Assembly: GCF_000524195.1 (NCBI RefSeq)
Contig: NW_020170392.1
Span: 479,069 to 543,068, forward strand
Direction: 5' to 3'
Source of the DNA: Echinococcus granulosus
Lineage: Eukaryota; Platyhelminthes; Cestoda; Cyclophyllidea; Taeniidae
Length of the DNA stretch: 64,000 nt
Made by a program: the position numbers and the translations under genes. A model generated the notes under the pieces. The model was not told the DNA's origin and ran no database searches. It was given only the letters and a program-made list of their open reading frames with translations. Shown one piece after another: positions 12,581 to 26,600 of this stretch (the first letter of the stretch is position 1; each line of letters opens with the position of its first letter).

Positions 12581-15500
12581 CCTCACGATTTGCCTCCGCC
12601 ACCGTAGTGTGCTTCAGGCTGGAGCACTTAGGGCACTAAACATCACATCATGCTGTCAGTTCGGCTGATCGTAAGCCTCTATTATTTGCTTAATCCGCGC
12701 ATTACTGTCAGTAGGTGACCCAATCACGCGCTGAAACGGTTCCACCAATGCCACGCGGGGTGCGTGCACGCTGTGCGGACGTGGTAGGCGCTTACGTGCG
12801 CGAACAGGCACGAAGTGAGCGCGAGAGCGAGACAAGGTGAAGTGGAGTACAAGACAGGTTATGCGCATTACGCCCTGGCGGCTTGGCTCACAGCAGAGGC
12901 GCATAAATCTTTCAAGTGCTCAAATGGCGGCGCGTGCCTTCCTCAATTACATCACCGTGCCGCACACACACACACACCTAGCGTTTGTATGTTTGTAATG
13001 TAAAACTCACCCCATACCATGGTTAATGTAAACACTTACAGCACTCACGAATGGGTCCAAACCGCACCATATTAGGGCAGCTTTAACCCATCCTTCAGTT
13101 CGTAATGGGATTTTAGAGATATCTACTTTTGAAGTGATTTCCTCTGTTTACCGAAGGTCACTGAACTGTGCAGCCAAATAAACTATGAGGGTCTATTTCT
13201 CCATTTTTGTTTGGCAGTTAAACAAGCAGCTCACTTTAAGGTCGAACCATGTAAATTCCATTGTTTGTAGTCGTGTAAATATGGGAACGTCTGTTGCCAT
13301 AGCTGTGATGTAGCCATGAACAAAGAATTGCATAATGCATTATTAACGACTCCTCTTTACTTTGACGTTAGGGGAGGAGAACCTGTGGGCAGTTTGGGGG
13401 TTGTGATGGGTTTCTGCCACTTAAAGGCCTCGTCGATACCGATAGCCTCAAAGTGTTTACGATTCTGAGCTTGTTCGCCAATGTTGCACAGAAGCGAGTG
13501 CAAAAAGTTAAAGAGAAATAGGCAACACATATTTATAAATCAAAATGTGTTCATTCTTTAAAGAAAGGTTAGGGGTTCATGAAATATAAATTCCTCCCCC
13601 CACAGCTATACCGTTTTTCCATCCCCAAAGCTGTGTCAGCGACTGGAAGAATCGTTAGATCCACCATTCCAAAAAATCATCTCACACCACTAAAGGTAGT
13701 GGTGGGTCCTCATTTCCACTACACCTATATTCGCATTCCTTAAATGACGGTAACAGAGGGAGGGATCAAAGAGCCAACCCCTTCGGTTTTTATTGTCAAC
13801 AGGTTGATCTCAATGGTAGCTCAGGTGATTTCGTGCCACATTAAAAATTGTATATCTCAATGGGAGCAGACACGGCTTTATTATATTTTGGTAAAATCTC
13901 AGTTATTCACTTATTCTACCGCATCTCCTTGACCAAATGTCCTTCTAAGTTCCTCCTTTGGGTCTGATTTACAAACTGGCATTTTGTTAATTAGCAGAAA
14001 CCTAAAAACAGGTGATTTTTTTCTATGTACAGTGGGTTTGCTCGAGAGCTGTGACTGGGGGTTTTAACAATGAAAATTCTCGTTCACATGGTGCATCCGT
14101 TCCGCCCTCTGAGCCACTCAATCTATCATCTTCATTTAAAATTCCATTCCACGAAGGTGCTAATCAAAAGCAGGCAGGCAGGGAACAGGGAGTAGGGGAT
14201 GATAACAAGGTGTCGTGTTTACCCTCCTACGGTTTATGAGTGTGTCTACTTGCAATCACATGTTGGTTCACATGGTCGGCGGAGCTCTAGCAGGGGTTGA
14301 GCGCATTCATAATTCATCCTTACCCCCACGTTAAGCATCCTTGAATGAAATGCTGAGATAGGGCCAATGTTCCCACCAACCCCGCCACATTTTGGTGGCA
14401 TCAAACAGAGGAATTTGTGTAGACAATGGCCGTTTCCGTTTAGAAATGGATAAAGGGATTAATGCCGTGTCACATTCCACGTTGATTTTAAATAGCCATA
14501 GACACTTTTTTAAATAAGCTTAGAGCAACAATTTGGTGAGGCCGAAGCTGAATAAATGATGCTTTCACACCTGGGTTCAAACTGCCCATTGTTTAAGCAT
14601 GATAACAAACCATTTTATTGCCTCTTTGAATAACCTTACCACGCCATGTCACTGTCAAGTTAATATTCATACTGCGTTTGATACATGGTGGACTTGACAA
14701 CGTCATCTCCTTACATGGATACAACACTGACAAGAACTCCCAAATTTGCTGTTTCGCTGGTCTGACTCAGGGAGTATGTCCACATGCAGATAAGGAGAGT
14801 GAAAGAAAGTGATTTGGAGAGAAAGTGATCATCCCATCCTACACAAGTCAGGGTAAAATAAACACCGGGACAAGGTAAGTCATGCTCTCGAATTTGCCCT
14901 CTGCCAGTTCAGTTGAGCTACAAGTTGGGCCTTGTTCAGCGAAGCGAACAAGGCTACCTACCCACCCACCTACCGAATAACCCAAGTGTAAACCGCGACT
15001 TCTCCATGTGCCTCATTTGAAGCGCCGAGTAGAGTGAAGTAGCAAATCGCCTTCAAATATGTACGACTTTTTTTCGTGACACAATTTAACACATTGTACT
15101 GGAATGTTGCCATGGCTACCCATCGTTTCTATACCTATGACTCGTATAATTCATTAAGGGAATGGATACTGCATGATGTTTTGCCTTGTCATTTAGCTGT
15201 ATCTGGAATAGCTGTAAATGGGGAGGGCACGATTTATGAAGAAGCAGGCTAGTACTGAAGCTACCACTGTAGGGGGATAAAAACGCGCCACTTTTGTATC
15301 ACTTAAGTGATGTTAAAGCAGTTTTTGGAATGCTACATGGGAAAAATAAATGACAGGGTAGCAGTTAATAAAATGGATTAAGAGGCATCTGTCTCAGTAA
15401 ATGCGTGGAGCTTTACCCTCTTACGAGCTAATCACTCAAATGCAGAGTACGGATGTAAAAAGCATTGCACAAACGATGGTAGCGGATTGGAAGTTGACAC

Positions 15501-18500
15501 AGCGCTAGCCCAACGGCAAGATGAGCGTGTTTATCTGCCAAATGCATCTAAGTGGTGGAACTTGGTAATTTTACTCCACTTTCAGCCATGAAGCATGCGG
15601 CTCTGCGTGGAAAAAAGGTACGTAATGAAGGGCAAACAGCAGTTGGTAGAGCCTCCAGAAGGGGATACTTCGCGAGAGTGAAAACTCTACCTTTCCATGT
15701 GGCTGGAACCTCAGTAGTAATATTTGCCATATGTGGGGTCTTTGGTCATTGTAATGATGTGTTTTACACCAGGAGCACTTTATACTCACACGCAATTAAT
15801 AACATACAGAGGTGTTAACTTGCTTCACACACGAGATTATGGCACAGGAATATTTCATCGGATTGAATTATAGCTTTTAAATTGATGAATGGGTGACCAG
15901 GAATAAAACAACCATCCGGAACGTTGTAATACTGTTTGAAGACTAAGCACTGATTTATGGTGTCGCAAATCGCTGAAGCTCAGGGTAACTACCAAATCCT
16001 GGCCATATTTTTACTTAGAAGTAAAAACTAGGAGTCTTAAGTGACCTTCTCTAGCTACTCAAAATCGTTATGGATGAATGCGTCAGTCATCGCTTTCGGA
16101 AGTATGCTAATTTGGCGTACGGCCTATAAAGAACGACAGAAATCGGGGTAATGCACACTGACTAATGAATAAGGATCTTTGGATATCATTCCCTGCCTGT
16201 GTACGAATCGTTATAACTTCTAAGATGACGGATAACTTTGACTCTCACACTCCCATTTATGGTTGTGGTAAAAGTGTAAACACCCACTCGCAGTTTTGTT
16301 AATTATTTTTTAAATGATCCAAAGTTCACCAAAAACGTGTGGTCACTCCTTTCCCCGATCCACCAAACCCATGTGCAGATGTTTACTTTTTTGCTCCATC
16401 TAGGTGGTCTATGTGAGCCCGTTGGTGTGGTTATGACCACATTCCCACCTGACCTAGTCATATGGAGCAGAAGGTGTATTTCAAGCTTCAAAAATACCCT
16501 ATTGTGCTTCATGTCAAAATAGCTCACTCACTTTGCTTTTTATTGTAAACAATTAAAGCCCGGATATCCTCTACATCGTAATGTTTTTTGTTATCTTCCG
16601 CACAAACACATGATCCTGGCATTAACGGCAACAGGCAAGACTGAGCATAGGTACACAGGTAAGCCAATCCATAACATAACACAAAAAATTGGAAAAGGAG
16701 GCTACTCAGACCTCTCCTTGGGCTACTGGAGTTTTTTTCAAAGCAAACAAAACCGAAATAGTATAGAGCGACGCAAGGGCAGAACTCATCGGTTGGGCAC
16801 GACACCCTCCGAAAGGAACACCAAGAAAGGATATTTCTCCTAAAGAATAAAATTACCTACACTCAACTTTGAGGCAACAAAAGATTACGAGGCATTGCGC
16901 GATGCCTTCCTCGGAGTCTATCTCACAGCAGGCGTGCAGGAGGAATGAGGGTATACTACCACCTCAGGTAATAACGAGGTGGAAAATCATTTCCAACAAC
17001 CTCAGTAAGAGTGTTCACTACAAAACTTTAGATCTCTCCCACGCCAAATGGAAAATAGGAAGGAAAATAGGAAAAATAGGAAAATAGGAAGTGTTACGTC
17101 TGTATGCACTCGCTCCCGAGATGTTCAACTACTTAATCAACAAAGCAGAAGCTGTCCGGGACTCGCTTTAACGATTTACTTTGGCTTTGACATTTCCAGA
17201 AAAAAGCGCATCATCCACAGTGGATTGCCCCTTGTCTACATCATCACGTGTGATGGTCTTGGCCCACCTCCAACGTTCATCTTGAACTGTCACACTGGGA
17301 TAAAGTGATCTCATTGGTTAGGCAGAGTATCGTCAGCTGCCCCCATTCGCGCTGCAGTCGATTGGTTCACGATGGAACGCCTACTTAAAAAGGCACTCAC
17401 TTTAATAAATGCTGGTCTATAGAGCAAATCGGAGGCAAAAAGGGGCTTAATTGAGATGGTGTAAGATCACAGCTAAGACTCCAGATGTAACAACTTGGAC
17501 ACTGCAGTTTAAGAAATTCTGCATGACTTACTGGCATAACGGTATCCTGGACGGTTAGTTGGACTAGAACTTTACCGGACGCGATATCCCCAAAAGATCG
17601 CAGATATTTATTCCCACAACCTTTCCCTGGATAAACACAAGAATTTAAAAACTGAACGCCTGGTCAGCAAAAATCCGATCTAGTTAACAAAAGAGGCCTA
17701 ACCCACTTACGAGGCGAAAACGTAAAATGCCTCGTTTACAGTTGAAGGTGGCCTTATTGAGCCTCCGGCCATGAGGAGAAAGAAGCGTTGCAATTGAGTT
17801 ATCCCATGCAGTTTGATTTATAGATGCATCCGAATAAGTGATAAACGAACCAAAGTATTAGCTCAGCTGTTCGAGCAGAAATGGAGCTAGATAAGGTCTG
17901 ACGAAAATATTCTTCGTTATTAAAACTTTTCAGTGCCTAATGTCACAATAAGGTTATTAACACCTGATCCTACGACATCTAAGGTCGCATAGTTTTAACA
18001 ATCTGATAGTCCATTTGACCTCTTGTTCCGTAAAGCAACATTTCGTTTCATCCAAGTTATTTTAATTAGGACCATCTGAGACCCCGAATCAGTGGCACTG
18101 AGGCGTGTTTAGAAGACAAGGGAGAAATTAGTAGTCTTTTGTGTCCAGGAGGACGGTTGGCTAGTTTCAAAAATCCCAATGTGGTCCATTTTAGGAGCTT
18201 TTACTTTTGTTAGATGCACCTACGAAGTCCTTTGTCTGCACAGGCTAAATTATACACCTTGAAGCGTCAGAGATGATTTTGTGATGGAATTGGCTGCCCT
18301 TGAGAATGCACATAATTAATAGTTCTGGTACGTCTAAGAGGAAAACTGACCACCGCAGGCCGGATGTTTAATGCATCTGGCATGGCATCAAGGCTCGCTC
18401 TATCAAACTGACAAATTTACATGTTGGACGAGAACTAAAAAGGTGTACTTATCATCAGAACAGGAAAATTATTCTACATCCACTTGGCTGGTGTAAGCTC

Positions 18501-21439
18501 CACCAAGTAGTTCTGCGAATAGTTAGCAGAAGCTAGTAGGAGGCACGTGTCATATGCATGACAAGTGACATCGCAAGCGCCGTTGAGCCAAATCAGAGGA
18601 CTGTGTCGATGGTCGGAGCAGGAATTCAAAGCTAATAAAATGTTTTATATAGTAAGCAGATTACGCATTAATGGTTTGGAAACCGACTTCTATTGAAGCA
18701 CTTGAAAATGGTTGTTAAGGTGGCAAATTGTCTGACACCCTTGGAAAGCGCTATCTGCACAAATTCACATCGTGGGTTTTTACTTTCAGGCGGCAAGCCA
18801 AGAGCCATCAAGCCTTGTAGATACTAAATTCGTGACTAAACTGCCTAATCAATTTATGACTTGGTTCCTTTTTGCATCAGACCTGGGCATCATGTTGATT
18901 TTTGCCTTCAACTTATGGTTGAGGGATTCAAGCTAGAAATTGTACGGAACCGCCGAAGTGCGTTGACTGTGATGGCCTTTGTGTTTGCTAAAAAGTGATT
19001 ATTTGGAAGTCAAAAAACTCCGAATTCATCCTTATTGATAGAGAGGCATTTCAGAGGTATTTTATAGGGCTCTTATAAGAAATGGAGGAAGGACGATTAG
19101 ATTGGTTGGACCTGCCTCCTCAGTAAATGCCACTTGGTTGCGCTCAAAGTATTTCGTAGTGTATACCCGTAGCAAATTTAGGCGGCCTGAAAATGCAGCC
19201 CTTAACTGATGTACTGACTTAATTTCCTATCTGACCAAAAGAAATCAACTCTTAATCAAAATAAAGCCCAAAAACCCATTAACTTATTTCAAGGTGGTGA
19301 TTTAAGGCCGAAGACGGGCAAAGCTGGCAAATCCTTTTGTGAAGCGGCGGTTTATTGTCTGCATTCTAGCAAGTGTTAAACTTGATGTAGCACCAGTTAC
19401 TAGGATCAGTGTCATCTGTTTACAAGATTCTAACGGGTTCAGCCTTTCTATCTTCCACCACTGCATTCATACGTCTGAAAGGCGCCAGTTGGGTTGGGGG
19501 AGGACAGCCTTAATTTGACAAGCGAAATAGTTTCGTACAGCAAATCGAGTTTTTATTGGAGGGTCAGCTTTCATTTCCACCTCAGTTGAGAGTCAAAATA
19601 GTCCTTAATGCCATTCGATACATTACATGAAATAATTTTGGATCAGTACTGAAAAGCTGTCCATTCAGTACTAGACTTCGTTCGGTTCTAATTGTTATTC
19701 CTAAGAGAAAAATCGCTTCAATCCAAAATAATTTCTAATGGAATTCTTCAAAATATCGGAGGAGCGTGGCAAATTTTTCACCAATCACCCGAGTACACGT
19801 TTTAGAAGTCGTGCCAGCCTTTCAACTTCAAGGGTACTTCATATGATCAGGAAATGCACCTGCTCGGAACAGGTGAATGTTGGCCCAAGTGTGTGAGATT
19901 CGAAGCCTCTCAAAATAGGGCCGGCAGGGACTCGCAGTTGTACTGCAAATGTGTGTCTTTAAATGATGTTATTTGCCTAACTCGATAAGCTGCCAAAAGT
20001 TACGGGAGTGGTAAAGCGTAACTACCGTAAAAGTTAAATTAAGATAATTTTGCAAATTCAAATGTTTAGAGGAGGTATCGCTGTGACGGAAATACATCTC
20101 ATGGTGGGTAGCCTTGACATATGGTATGTACTACCCCACACACTGTCAATCGAGAAGATAAGCAAAATTAGCTGCACCAGCGTGCAACGGCATGCAGTGA
20201 TGGAGACTCTTGTGAAAGCAGCCACCAATTCCTAATCCACAGGTACCTGCAGTAGACTTCAAACACTGCAGATTAGTAACGGGAAGCATAGCCAATCTAG
20301 AGTAAGAAATTAAATTGCAACAACCAATTCAATGGCCATCGAATGTCTCCACGTGGATGACGACTCCGAATGTGGTGGTACCCATTCCATAACAATCTTA
20401 CCTGTGACCACTCAACCAGCGAGTGGAACCTGCGCCTCATACTGAACGCCTGAGTGACGGATTAACCGATCTGTTGTGCGGTGAAAGGGCAAAGAAGACG
20501 AGTCCATCTGTGGGAATGGAGGACACAATCATTGATAAATGGTTGAGATTTTGAAAATGGCTGAAAAGTGGGCACCCAAGCAGCCTCCAGCACAGCACAG
20601 CACAGCAGCCAAGGATGGATCACACATTCGAGAGTTCGGCACTAAACTTCATACCCCGAAGCCATGTGAAGAGTGGCGATGCGGTGGGTTCGGTGTACAT
20701 CGAGGTGTGACAGGCGACTGTCTGGAAGCATAAATGCAGGATTCACTGTTTGGTATGTGATTGTGCCTTTTGTAATCCCAAAGTCCTCCCTATTCTTGTT
20801 TCTAGCACCATAAAGATTGACATTGAACACCAAACATGTCCCCCGCTGGAAATACCGACACTTTTATGACACCTTGAATGGGGTGGAGATAACGATTACT
20901 TTTACGACGGGAAAGGTAGAAGTTGAGATCTGTGAAAGTAATTGGGAAAGTAAGTTCTTCCAACAAACTGAGGCAAAAATTTATAGTGGAAAATAAGGTG
21001 GCCATGCAATGCCAACCAAAGACACGCAGTGGAGAGAGTAGGCGCGCTATAGGAGTCGATTTAAAAGAGTTGCATGCCAAACGCCGCCTTGTGAAATGTC
21101 CCTACGCTTTATCGCCCTAATACAAGGGATAGTCACGCTGTCTCTTGAGGCCATGCGAGAGAGAGCGGGTATGCCATAATGATCGTGCAAAGCGAGTCAG
21201 CTAGCATAAAGGTCCTGGGAAGGCAACAAAAAACAAATAATTTTTTAGGTCTCCATATATGGTGACAAAGCACAGAAAAATAGTCCTTGCCAAACTCTTA
21301 AGGCATTACCTTTAAAACTGTGTGGTGGTTCAATTGGAATGGCGGTTGTTTTTGAGCTCTAAAGTTTGGTTTCACCATCGTTGACGGAAGAAAAGCGTAT
21401 GCTGCAGTCAGAAGAATCGGCAACGACTTTTAGCAGGAG
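12581..21439. other. Long gene-poor interval
   Basis: About 8.9 kb with no supported gene. It holds a short CA dinucleotide run (about 12963-12976) and an A-rich tandem of GGAAAATA-type units (about 17050-17091). Open frames are all under about 95 codons and mostly occur on both strands. The 12581-12700 part is the probable 5' flank of the GPCR. I see no RNA gene and no transposase or reverse-transcriptase motif. Confidence 0.5.
17050..17091 (+). repeat. Short A-rich tandem repeat (GGAAAATA-like units)
   Basis: Four to five consecutive imperfect units of GGAAAATA / GGAAAAATA. It is low-complexity only and has no associated gene. Confidence 0.7.
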
Positions 21440-22130
21440 GGTTAAAATTGACATCTACCTTCGGCAGCAACCCCACTTCCTTGTTCTTTGGGAATGCAAT
21501 TAACAAATGAAGTGGCACTAGCTGTAGCCGTGAACAATCAGGAAAAGTTCGTTGCGGAGCTGTCTGCGGTACCTGTAGGAAGATGTCAATGAAGTGAACA
21601 CGCGATACCTCCTCCACTTTCCTGCAAACTGGAGAGTCCAGATGGATATGATTGGGCACCACTGAAGTGGGGACAAAGTGGCAAGGAGGAAGAGAAGCAA
21701 AACCTTATACCTACATAACGGTTTTAAACTCCACCTCTTATCAAACGATTCTGCTTCTAGGCCAACATATTCCCCTTTCTCCATTTCAATTCCCTATCAG
21801 GATGAAAGTGCAGATCCAGTAGAATAAACAAGATCAGCTTTGTTGCAGTTAGATGTCGTCTCAGGTGCACGCAAATTCAGTGACTGGCGCGGTTGGTTCA
21901 TGGGTGCTTTTCCTTACAGCAGCGGCCAATACAAGTGATCGGGTGAGGATGGGTGAGCTATGTAGCAATTTGGTTGTTTATTTAACCATTCCTTTAGGCT
22001 CCGGAGGCACTTAAAGCCCCGCCTTTGTGCTTTGGCCTCCGGTGACATGCCAATAGCCCCCAGCCCTCCTCTACGGCAGTATTACATACTCCGCCCAAGT
22101 ATTTTGTCCTCTTTCGTCTTTAGGGGAGTC
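21440..22130 (+). repeat. Dispersed repeat family B, copy 1
   Basis: This segment aligns in the same orientation with 42640-43420. Shared blocks include AAAAGTTCGTT, AAGATGTCAAT, CACGCGATACCTC, the A/G-rich 'CAGGATGAAA / CAGGACGAAA' block and 'TTTTCCCTTACAGCA / TTTTCCTTACAGCA'. The distal part (about 21990-22110, including CAGCCCTCCTCTACGGCAGT) matches the outer repeats at 42410-42520 and 43290-43400. The copies differ by many substitutions and indels, so the element is old. No coding potential is evident, and its class is unknown. Confidence 0.65.
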
Positions 22131-23235
22131 TTAAGGCGTTACTGTAAAGGGTTCTAAAAAGTCCAAGCAGTAACCAAGGTTCTTGCAGAGGTCAAAATAA
22201 AGCCTGGAGGCCAGGGCCAAATAAAGGCTTCGCATTCCAGATGGAACCCTTTAATTTGACCCCCACAGAAATGGAGTCAAAGCCACAATAACTAAATGCC
22301 TCATCAGTATAAAGTGGAACGTGTAACCTTACATGGGTGCTGTGTAAACAAGTGACTGTAAAAGGGACAAGAGCACTTAAGCCTCAGGGCTTTAGAGGAG
22401 ACACTTGAAAAACTCACATTTGACAACGAAATAAAAATGACCTAAACCCTTTAAAGGGGCATTTGAGTGAAAAGCTATTTTTAATTTGATGTCATACAAT
22501 ACCCCAGGATGTGTTTATAAACGACGCGCCTTCATTCAAAAAAAAAGAAATAATAAAAAGCTTCTATAGGTAAACAAAAGATGCAGTGCGTGCAATATGG
22601 TTGGGAAGAGAAGCGACGGTGGGCAGAATTCAGCCAACTGCGCCGATAGTAGAATGAGGCTGATTAATGGCAGAAATTAGAAAGCAGAAATAATTAAAAA
22701 GCCATTTTGAACAAAATTAGCTCAAATAAACAGTCGTACATAGCGGAGTCGGTTGTTTGGGTGAATTCATTGCACTTTCGAGTTAGCGGACCACCGAGTA
22801 AATCGACTCTGAAGGCTCTATCTTGATGAAAACTAATTGCTGCTTGAAATTTTGTTAACGAGGGATCCTCCTAGGTCCGCAGAATTAGGATTAACCTTCC
22901 TGCTGGACAAGGTAACTGTTTACGAAGTTCAGACGGACGCGCAACCCCTGGAAGAGTGAAGGTGGTATCCTGCGCAGGTTTTTCCATTTAAGTTGAAATG
23001 CCATTAAAAATCACTGAATCGTAGAGTTTTGGGTTTTAAAAAGGAGGGCAAAATTATGTGAGTAGGCGCTTGATTGTAAATGTAGAGGTAAGCTAACAGG
23101 TTTTTATGGCCTTGGACAAAAAAAATAAGTAATTGTAGAGAGCTTTATAAAATACTTCATTCGTTACAAACATTATGAACCGTAACACAAGCTGGATGCA
23201 AAGGCCACTTTAAAAGGGGGATTTGTTTTTCAAAG
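22131..23235. other. Intergenic DNA, nothing recognised
   Basis: AT-rich sequence with many AAAGG/TTTAA-like words but no clear repeat unit, gene or RNA. Confidence 0.5.
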
Positions 23236-23487
23236 CCAAAAATGTGCCCTTTTTAGTCACTTTTGCTTCCGTCTCCCTCTCACTTCTGAACCGTCTAGCC
23301 TACGTGGCATATGATTGTCTGCTGCTGATGCCGAGGCGCAGTAGTAAGCTCTTGAAGGAATGTCGTCACCAGGACGAATAAGAATGAGTCCATATCGCCC
23401 TCCTTCTCGTTCTTGAATACTCACACCAAAGCTTCGCTGTGAGCCATGAACCATGATTTGGAATGTGGGGTACTAGGTCTTGCCTGG
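23236..23487 (+). repeat. Dispersed repeat family C, copy 1 (truncated by gap)
   Basis: Aligns in the same orientation with 32860-33110. Shared elements include the 'GATTGTCTGCTGCTGATGCCGAGG' versus 'GGTTGTCTAACGCTGATGCTGAGG' block, 'AGGAATGTCGT / AGAATGTCGTT', 'GAGTC(C/A)A' and 'TGAACTATGAGA / TGAACCATGATT', ending near 'GAGGTCTTG / TAGGTCTTG'. The right end runs into the 100-N gap. The element class is unknown. Confidence 0.55.
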
Positions 23488-23587
23488 NNNNNNNNNNNNN
23501 NNNNNNNNNNNNNNNNNNNNNNNNNNNNNNNNNNNNNNNNNNNNNNNNNNNNNNNNNNNNNNNNNNNNNNNNNNNNNNNNNNNNNNN
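23488..23587. other. Assembly gap (100 N)
   Basis: Unsized scaffold gap. One base beyond its right edge (23589) begins a 63-bp sequence that occurs exactly, in inverted orientation, at the left edge of the gap at 44699. Confidence 0.95.
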
Positions 23588-23588
23588 C

Positions 23589-23651
23589 CTATCGACAAGC
23601 CTTTGCATTCCGCAAGATACCACAAGTCACGGCGCAGTTCGTTGCAGTGAG
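23589..23651 (+). repeat. 63-bp gap-edge repeat, copy 1
   Basis: Identical to the reverse complement of 44635-44697; it begins CTATCGACAAGCC and ends TTGCAGTGAG. Exact identity over 63 bp contrasts with the heavy divergence of every other repeat in the window. That suggests a young or homogenised high-copy repeat whose remaining copies were lost in the gap. Confidence 0.9.
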
Positions 23652-26600
23652 TCACAGCCAAAATTGCAGAGCCCTTTCTTCCGTCTGACACTTGCATGCA
23701 ACTGCTGGTCGTTATCCTATCGAATGTAAAAGCTTGTTGGCCGACATTTTGGACACTTTTATGGTTCGTGTTGTTAGATCATATTAAATGGGATGGTGAT
23801 TTTGTTTTGCCTCTTTGTTGACCTAGTTAACATTGCATATGCGAAAGCACACCATCACCATCCAGGGTGACCAGCCGCAGGTTATAAAATTGAGTTCTTT
23901 TAAGGCCATTCTTGTGCAAATAATCAGATTTCAGCTTCCTATAAGCTGAGAACACCCACTGGCTTGAGATTTTGAGTTAAGGCAAAGTTAACAGGCATCC
24001 AAGTGCCACTCGCACCCTTCTACTTGACACCTTCAGGCACCATTTTAAAAAACAGCATCTCAAAATACCACCTTTTTCATGGTCAGCGAATATAGTAGAG
24101 GTGAAATGAAAAACTGGCCTTAATAAACTCGCCTCCGACGCATGAGCACACTGTAGGCTCTCACTCCACTCCAGTGGCTTGAAATTGCCACTCACGGCAC
24201 CCACGTCATCAGCTGATTCTCACGTGCCAACAGCCTACCATGACAGTGGCACAGGCGCCAGCAAACCAAGCGCCACGCCTGACTGAGACTACACTTTAAG
24301 TGTTTAAACTCTGATTAATGCAGGCTTGTCACAGTACTGACCTAAGAAGTCGTTAATTTAGTTCCATTCAGCTGTAAGCTGAGCAGATTTTCGCCTTCAT
24401 GCATCTATATGCTACTTGGAGGGGCATGGTTACGATTGAGTCCTGTCATTTTGGAGGAGCAGTGTTGCCTCATGGTTTAGGTAAAAAATATATTTTACTT
24501 ACACTCATTAATTAGTGCAGGAGGTAGTCAAGGGAAACTAGAACTGTGGGTTCCAAGAAAGACACTATCAGTGTCAGCTGGATTCATGCTTCCAGACGGT
24601 CACTTGCCGCACTTCGTACACCGATCCCATCGCATAACCATCAAAATGTATGAACCATCCTCGGTAGCTCTGCTCTGCTGTGCTAATCAAAAAATGGAGG
24701 CTGTTTGGGTGCCTGGTTTGTAGTCATTTTAAAAATCGCAAGCATTCATCAATGATTGTGTCCTCTTTTCTCACAGGCAGTTTCGCTTCCTGCGCACTAT
24801 CACTCCATCACAGGTCACTTAACTCGTCGATCAGGCGCATGCTCCACTCACTGGCTGACTTGAAAAATAGCATGATGCACCAGCTGCCTTCTACCACTGC
24901 AATGGCATTCCTCTATGTCTTGAAGGCTCCTACCCCCTCAGTATTCCCAAATGCTGGGAACTATCGCATTTTTTACTGCTCTCTAATCTCCCGGACAAAT
25001 CTAGTTTAACTGTCTTCGATATTTACCTGGCACTTAGCCCATGCGAATAACTCTCCTCATTCCTTCAATTGTGAAGTCATGTACTTGTTGAGCAACTAAA
25101 GTACATTCTTTTGTCCGTCCCGACCTCTGCACTACTTAACAGACCATGAACCTCACTTAGCTGCATCTCGCGCGCTTGAATTAGTGGGGAGAAGCACTAA
25201 TCCAAAGGATATTGGAATCTAAATGTCCATTATTAGCTCAGAAAAAAGTACGTGCGTAGGTACGTACATCTCAAATAAGCGGATCATAAATAGCATACCA
25301 ACACTGCCTCTAATTTTGAATGTGTCCATCGGTTTTGTTGATGCTGCCGGCCTCGCCCTTGTCCTTGTCGCCACCCCCACCTTCGATCTAGACGGCAAAA
25401 GCATTTGATGCGTTAGAGTCCACTTCTACTTTGCTGCTTTATGCACCCCAGGTAAAGCACCCACCATTTGTTTCCTCAGTCTAATGGAATGCTTGATTGC
25501 CCTATCCAAATGGCGCACAAGGGACTATCTGAGGTATGGGAAAAAAATTTCCGCTTGGCCGATTTGTAGTAGGCTGGGACATCATGCTGGCATCCCTGTG
25601 CTTCTTCTCCTTCCTTCTAGTCTAAGGAAAAAAACTTTTAAGGCCAAAAAATGTTTTGCTTGTGAGCTGTATTTTTGAAAATTTGTGAGGGCGTTTACTT
25701 GTAAGGCAAGAAAAACGCTCCTTTGCTTCATAGCAATCCCCGCATTCCGATTTGGGTGTTTTCGCCATATAATGTTACTGGGAATTATATCCACATCTGA
25801 CTACATTCAGACTATGCCTGAATCCAGATAAACAGGAAGTGATGGAGCTGGAGCGCGACTAGCAGCCAAACCGGACTAGGTTTGGGACTTGCGATGTGGT
25901 TCTGTCAAACCTATACCTCTGGGCAATCAATTGAATGCATTAGTCCCTAAAGCAAGCCTTCCAATTTGTGGGCAAGTAAACAGACAACAGTCAGTCAATT
26001 GTTAGTACTGATGAATTCACGTTTTCCACTTTTCCTCACAGAAAAGATCGTGTTTTTGTTGCGATTGCTGTAGATAGCAAAACAATTTTCCAGTTCCAGG
26101 TGGGTAAACACCATTTGCCCTAACCTTCTCCAATGCATTTGCAACAAAAAAGCAGAGACATAACTACTGGAGCGGTAAAATAATGCTGCAATCGGAGTAG
26201 TGGATCTGTTTAAGCCAAAAAAACATCTGATTTGCATACAAGTGCTCTAGTCCCTAAATGTATATCCGTAGTTTCCAGTTTAGATGGGCTTGTGCCTAAA
26301 ACAACGATCCTCAGAAGGCTCCACTCTGCGGAGACAGTTACGAAATAAAATTTACATAACCAATCGTATGACCGCCATTTTTTCGAATGTGTTTTCTTCA
26401 GCATCCACGTCCACCCATTTCACGATATATTTGACTTTAGGTCTCAGGTTCGGTCTCCCTATATCAATGGAAACAAAGGAACGAGCGTCCTAACTTACGA
26501 TTAAGATATGCAGGTTACCACTTTGTAAATTCGGCTCATAGCATATCATATTGAGATTCCCTGACTTCCCAGTATACCGTCCTCCTCCTTACTAGACTTA

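Noticed and set aside
24680..25009. 109-codon plus-strand open frame
   Set aside because: No domain, unusual composition and no flanking gene signals.
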